Shown piece by piece: positions 61,361 through 64,000 of a stretch of DNA of 64,000 bases. Position numbers and translations under genes: made by a program. How positions within the stretch are numbered: position 1 is the stretch's first letter; each line of letters opens with the position of its first letter. Below the pieces are notes generated by a model, which worked only from the letters and a program-made list of their open reading frames with translations, was not told the DNA's origin and made no database searches. Source of the DNA: UBA11524 sp045591175 (GTDB taxonomy: Bacteria > Bacillota > Clostridia > Christensenellales > Aristaeellaceae); assembly GCA_045591175.1 (NCBI GenBank), contig JAZNSI010000006.1, positions 39,294-103,293 of the forward strand, given 5' to 3'.

Positions 61361-62459
61361 TGAGCCACCTGCGATGTACCCGCTCCGTCGCCGCCAGCAG
61401 CACCTCGTAGCTGATGGTGCCGCTCCAGTCGCCCAGGTCATCGGCGGTGATGACCGCATCGCCATCCCTGCCGATCAGGATGGCCTCGTCGCCTGGTTCC
61501 ACATCTGTCAACGCGGATACATCCACCATCATCTGATCCATGCAGATGCGCCCCACCACCGGGCAGCGTACGCCGTGGATGATGACCTGCGCCTTTCCGG
61601 AAGCACAGCGATGATAGCCGTCGCCATAGCCGCAGGCCACGGTTGCAAGCGTCATGGGCTTGTCCGCGGTAAAGGTGCAGCCGTAGCTGACCTTCTCCCC
61701 AGGATTCAGCGTCTTGGCATAAGTAACAGCGGTGCGCCAGTCCAGCACAGGCCGCAGCGGCATGTCCGTCTTCACCGGTGGATAGCCATACATGCTGATG
61801 CCCGCGCGCACCATGTCCATTGCTGCCTCGGGGTAGCGGTGGATAGCCGCCGAGTTGGCGCAGTGCCGCAGGATTCCCTCCGGAAGCATTGCGGTCAGCG
61901 CATGGAAGCGCTCAAGCTGCCGGCGGGTGTAGACATCATCATCATCGCCGTCTGCGTCCGCAAAGTGGGTGAACGCGCCAGTCAATTCCACATCGGGGCA
62001 CTCGTCCAGCGCAGCGAGCATGGCGCGGACTTCATCCGCCGTGCGTACGCCAATGCGTCCCATGCCGGTATCCAGCTTGATGTGCACAAAGCCGGGACGC
62101 TCATGCTTCTTCGCCCAGCGCTGCACCGCATGCACCATGCGCGGATCGGTCACCGTCATCGTCAAGTCATACTTCACGCCGTCGCCGATCTCCTGCCCGG
62201 AGGCAGCGCCAAGCACCAGCACCGGCGCCTCGATCCCCGCCTCACGCAGGATGATCCCCTCGTCTGTGCGGGCGACCGCCAGCCATTCCGCGCCCGCATG
62301 CAGCGCGTTCTTCGCCACATGCACGATGCCGTGGCCATATGCGTCCGCCTTGACGACCGCCATAAGAAGCGTCCACTGCGGGATGGCAGCCCGGATCAGC
62401 CGCACGTTCTCCCGAAGCACCGCCAGGTCGATCTGACGAACCGGATACTGCGTGATCAC
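61344..62459 (-). CDS. alr: Alanine racemase
   Basis: Alr makes D-alanine for peptidoglycan. The 371-residue PLP enzyme has the catalytic Lys in VVKADAYGHG and the second-site Tyr in KVSYGCTF, with CMDQMMVDV near the C-terminus. The start is GTG 62459, with AAGGTGA 5 bases upstream; the GTG at 62468 falls inside that site. It overlaps the cyclo-ligase gene. Confidence 0.95.
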   Translation of the reverse strand: MITQYPVRQIDLAVLRENVRLIRAAIPQWTLLMAVVKADAYGHGIVHVAKNALHAGAEWLAVARTDEGIILREAGIEAPVLVLGAASGQEIGDGVKYDLTMTVTDPRMVHAVQRWAKKHERPGFVHIKLDTGMGRIGVRTADEVRAMLAALDECPDVELTGAFTHFADADGDDDDVYTRRQLERFHALTAMLPEGILRHCANSAAIHRYPEAAMDMVRAGISMYGYPPVKTDMPLRPVLDWRTAVTYAKTLNPGEKVSYGCTFTADKPMTLATVACGYGDGYHRCASGKAQVIIHGVRCPVVGRICMDQMMVDVSALTDVEPGDEAILIGRDGDAVITADDLGDWSGTISYEVLLAATERVHRRWLNDCDE

Positions 62460-62517
62460 GCAGCTCACCTTCTTTTTGCAACATTAACAGCAGCTGACAT
62501 GGCCAGCCGTATTGTTG

Positions 62518-62546
62518 ATTATAGCATATCCCGCCGGGAATGAAAA
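62518..62546 (-). promoter_or_regulatory. Possible promoter of alr
   Basis: Minus-strand TTTTCA (62541-62546), 17-bp spacer, TATAAT (62518-62523), overlapping the end of the YkvI-like gene. Confidence 0.5.
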
Positions 62547-63454
62547 GGGTTTCGGGCACAATTCGTGAATTTTGCCATCAGCAGCATCACGCAGCATCCA
62601 CCCCCAAGCAAAGGATAGACCCGCGCCACCACCCCGGAAAACCCCAGCAGCGAAACGGCAATAATCCCGCATAGCGGCAACCATGTCCCCTGCAAGCCGC
62701 GCAGACACGCCGTCAGGGTCGAAAGGATCGCCAGATACAGACTGACTGCACAGAGCCAATAGCCAGCTTTCCCCAAACTCGAAAGCATCCGCAGGAAGGG
62801 CAGTGGCTCCTCAAGCAGTGCCGTGTGCCTAAGCAGCACGGCATTCCCCAAAGTCAGTAGCAGCAAAGTAACGCCCCCAGCCTGCCGGATGCAGCGTCGC
62901 CGGGCGGCATCATCGCACGCCGCCTGCATGAGGATGGGCACCTGGAGCGCCGCATTGAAACCTCCGTATGTCAAGCCCTGCAGCAGCGCTTGAACGCCTC
63001 CGCCATTGGATAGCCGTGCCGTCTCCTTGGGCGGTAAAAACAGTCCAAGGCTGATCATCACAGCCAGTACGGCCAACATTCCACGGCTGACCCAGGCCAG
63101 ACCGGCAATCGTGTGCCGTGCCAACAGCCACGCCAGCAGCATCGTGATAAGCATCCCGATGAACCGCGCGTATCGGAGGGGCATCACCAGCGCCGCGACC
63201 TCCCCCGCGCCGGAAAGCATCGCGCCCCCTGTTGCGATCAGCAGCGCAGACAGCAGCAAGCGCCACAGCTTCCCCGGCCAGGCTTGACGCCATCCTGGTG
63301 GCAGCTGCACATCCAACAGAACGACAAGGCTACCCACAGCCAGCAGGATCCCCGCCCAGCTCCACGCGCCATGCCTTGTAAAGAATGAAGCGATCTCCCG
63401 CCCGGAGGCAAGCCCCGCGCCAACCACCGCGCCGACCAGTTCCCAAGCCAGCAT
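62519..63454 (-). CDS. YkvI-like integral membrane protein
   Basis: The 311-residue protein has about nine membrane segments and the N-terminal motif VGAGLASGREIASFF, as in YkvI-family proteins that share the LeuT-type transporter fold. Function and substrate are unknown. The start at 63454 has GAGGGGGG 6 bases before it; ATGs further up abut or precede the site. Confidence 0.8.
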   Translation of the reverse strand: MLAWELVGAVVGAGLASGREIASFFTRHGAWSWAGILLAVGSLVVLLDVQLPPGWRQAWPGKLWRLLLSALLIATGGAMLSGAGEVAALVMPLRYARFIGMLITMLLAWLLARHTIAGLAWVSRGMLAVLAVMISLGLFLPPKETARLSNGGGVQALLQGLTYGGFNAALQVPILMQAACDDAARRRCIRQAGGVTLLLLTLGNAVLLRHTALLEEPLPFLRMLSSLGKAGYWLCAVSLYLAILSTLTACLRGLQGTWLPLCGIIAVSLLGFSGVVARVYPLLGGGCCVMLLMAKFTNCARNPFHSRRDML

Positions 63455-63491
63455 GCGCATCCCCCCTCTTGGCAGGATATGCACCCGGGCA

Positions 63492-63524
63492 CAAAAAAGA
63501 ACGCACCGGCTTGCGATGCGTTCT
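63492..63524 (-). terminator. Terminator of the murC-like gene
   Basis: An 8-bp stem (AGAACGCA against TGCGTTCT) with an 11-base loop, followed on the minus strand by TTTTTTG. Confidence 0.85.
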
Positions 63525-63529
63525 GCTGT

Positions 63530-64000
63530 TTACTGTTTCTTCGCCAATTCGTGCTGGTGGATCTGCTCGTTGAGCATGTTCACGTCGCCGCAGCCCATGG
63601 TGATGGCAAGGTCGCCGGGCTTGAGATGAGCGCGCAGGTATGCCTCCGTATCATCGAAGGAGGGCGTCCACACTGCGTTGATGCCGTGGGCCTTCATGCC
63701 CTCCACCAGCATGCCGGAGTTGATATCCCCCGGGTCCTTCTCACGGGCGGCGCAGATATCCGTCACCACGGTAACGTCCGCCAGCTCCGTGCAGGTGAGG
63801 TACTCATCAAACAGGCTCTTCACCCGGCTGAAGGTATGGGGCTGCATCACCGCGAACAGGCGGCCCTTGCAGCGCTTGCGAGCCACAGCCACGGCGTTGC
63901 GCATCTCCGTGGGGTTGTGGCCGTAATCGTGGAAGACCTCCACACCGTCAATGTTGTCGGTCAGCTCAAACCGGCGGTGGGCGCCCCGGAAGCTGGAAAG
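63530..64000 (-). CDS. murC: UDP-N-acetylmuramate--L-alanine ligase, C-terminal part
   Basis: The frame is open to the right edge and gives about 156 residues of the Mur ligase C-terminal domain. FRGAHRRFEL is followed by HDYGHNPTEMRNAV, the counterpart of the DDY(A/G)HHPTE motif of MurC, then QPHTFSRV and TDICAAREKDPGDINS. The His-to-Asn and Asp-to-His changes in the motif are unusual but the rest reads as MurC. The ATPase centre lies outside the window, so a MurC paralogue is not excluded. Confidence 0.82.
   Translation of the reverse strand, partial: LSSFRGAHRRFELTDNIDGVEVFHDYGHNPTEMRNAVAVARKRCKGRLFAVMQPHTFSRVKSLFDEYLTCTELADVTVVTDICAAREKDPGDINSGMLVEGMKAHGINAVWTPSFDDTEAYLRAHLKPGDLAITMGCGDVNMLNEQIHQHELAKKQ

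Overview
The window is a chromosomal segment of a GC-rich, spore-forming member of the Bacillota, most likely class Clostridia. The grounds are clostridial gene neighbourhoods (miaB-ylbF-mutS-mutL-miaA-methionine gamma-lyase-like; TIGR03960-TIGR03936-rng), sporulation genes (gpr, two spoIIP paralogues, a spoIVFA/spoIVFB-like pair), a class II galT, a split transketolase, and strong AGGAGG ribosome binding sites with sigma-A promoters (many TTGACA-like, 17 bp, TATAAT). Genus cannot be read from the sequence. No rRNA, tRNA, CRISPR array, insertion sequence or phage gene was seen. Coding density is very high and no stretch over 300 bases lacks a gene; the longest gap (57833-58112) holds structured leader DNA.

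Layout. 1-98: end of a plus-strand gene, perhaps a MarR regulator. 146-3562: galT, then degV-map. 3657-7542: a redox locus, with a minus-strand CXXC membrane protein and polyferredoxin-TlpA fusion divergent from a secreted thioredoxin-like lipoprotein. 7594-15500: yifB/comM, a giant tandem GT-C/PMT glycosyltransferase, and rbgA-rnhB-yraN. 15748-16667: two small membrane proteins. 16811-21074: argCJBD. 21116-26824: a small unknown gene, a LacX-type mutarotase, a lipid kinase, split transketolase and spoIVFA/B-like genes. 26883-39245: one run of nine tightly packed minus-strand genes for tRNA modification, mismatch repair and RNA processing, read from a promoter at 39309-39337. 39418-45789: CmpB-like protein, spoIIP and DUF1614, a 755-residue protein of unknown function, a second spoIIP and gpr. 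45887-51841: a phosphoribosyltransferase with DUF1846, then nitroreductase, phosphatase and xth, then an APH(3')-like kinase divergent from two acidic DUF1292 proteins. 51928-64000: ctpA-pucR, an MsmK/UgpC-type ATPase, a MacA/MacB-like pair without its ATPase, a coiled-coil protein with coaD-rsmD, 5-FTHF cyclo-ligase with alr, a YkvI-like protein and the end of murC.

The genes are mostly housekeeping. The parts most worth a second look are the membrane redox locus (3657-7542), a MutL whose endonuclease metal-site motifs are degenerate, the 755-residue protein at 41755-44022, the tandem glycosyltransferase, and several operator-like dyads placed on otherwise ordinary sigma-A promoters (galT, tkt, argC, ugpC).
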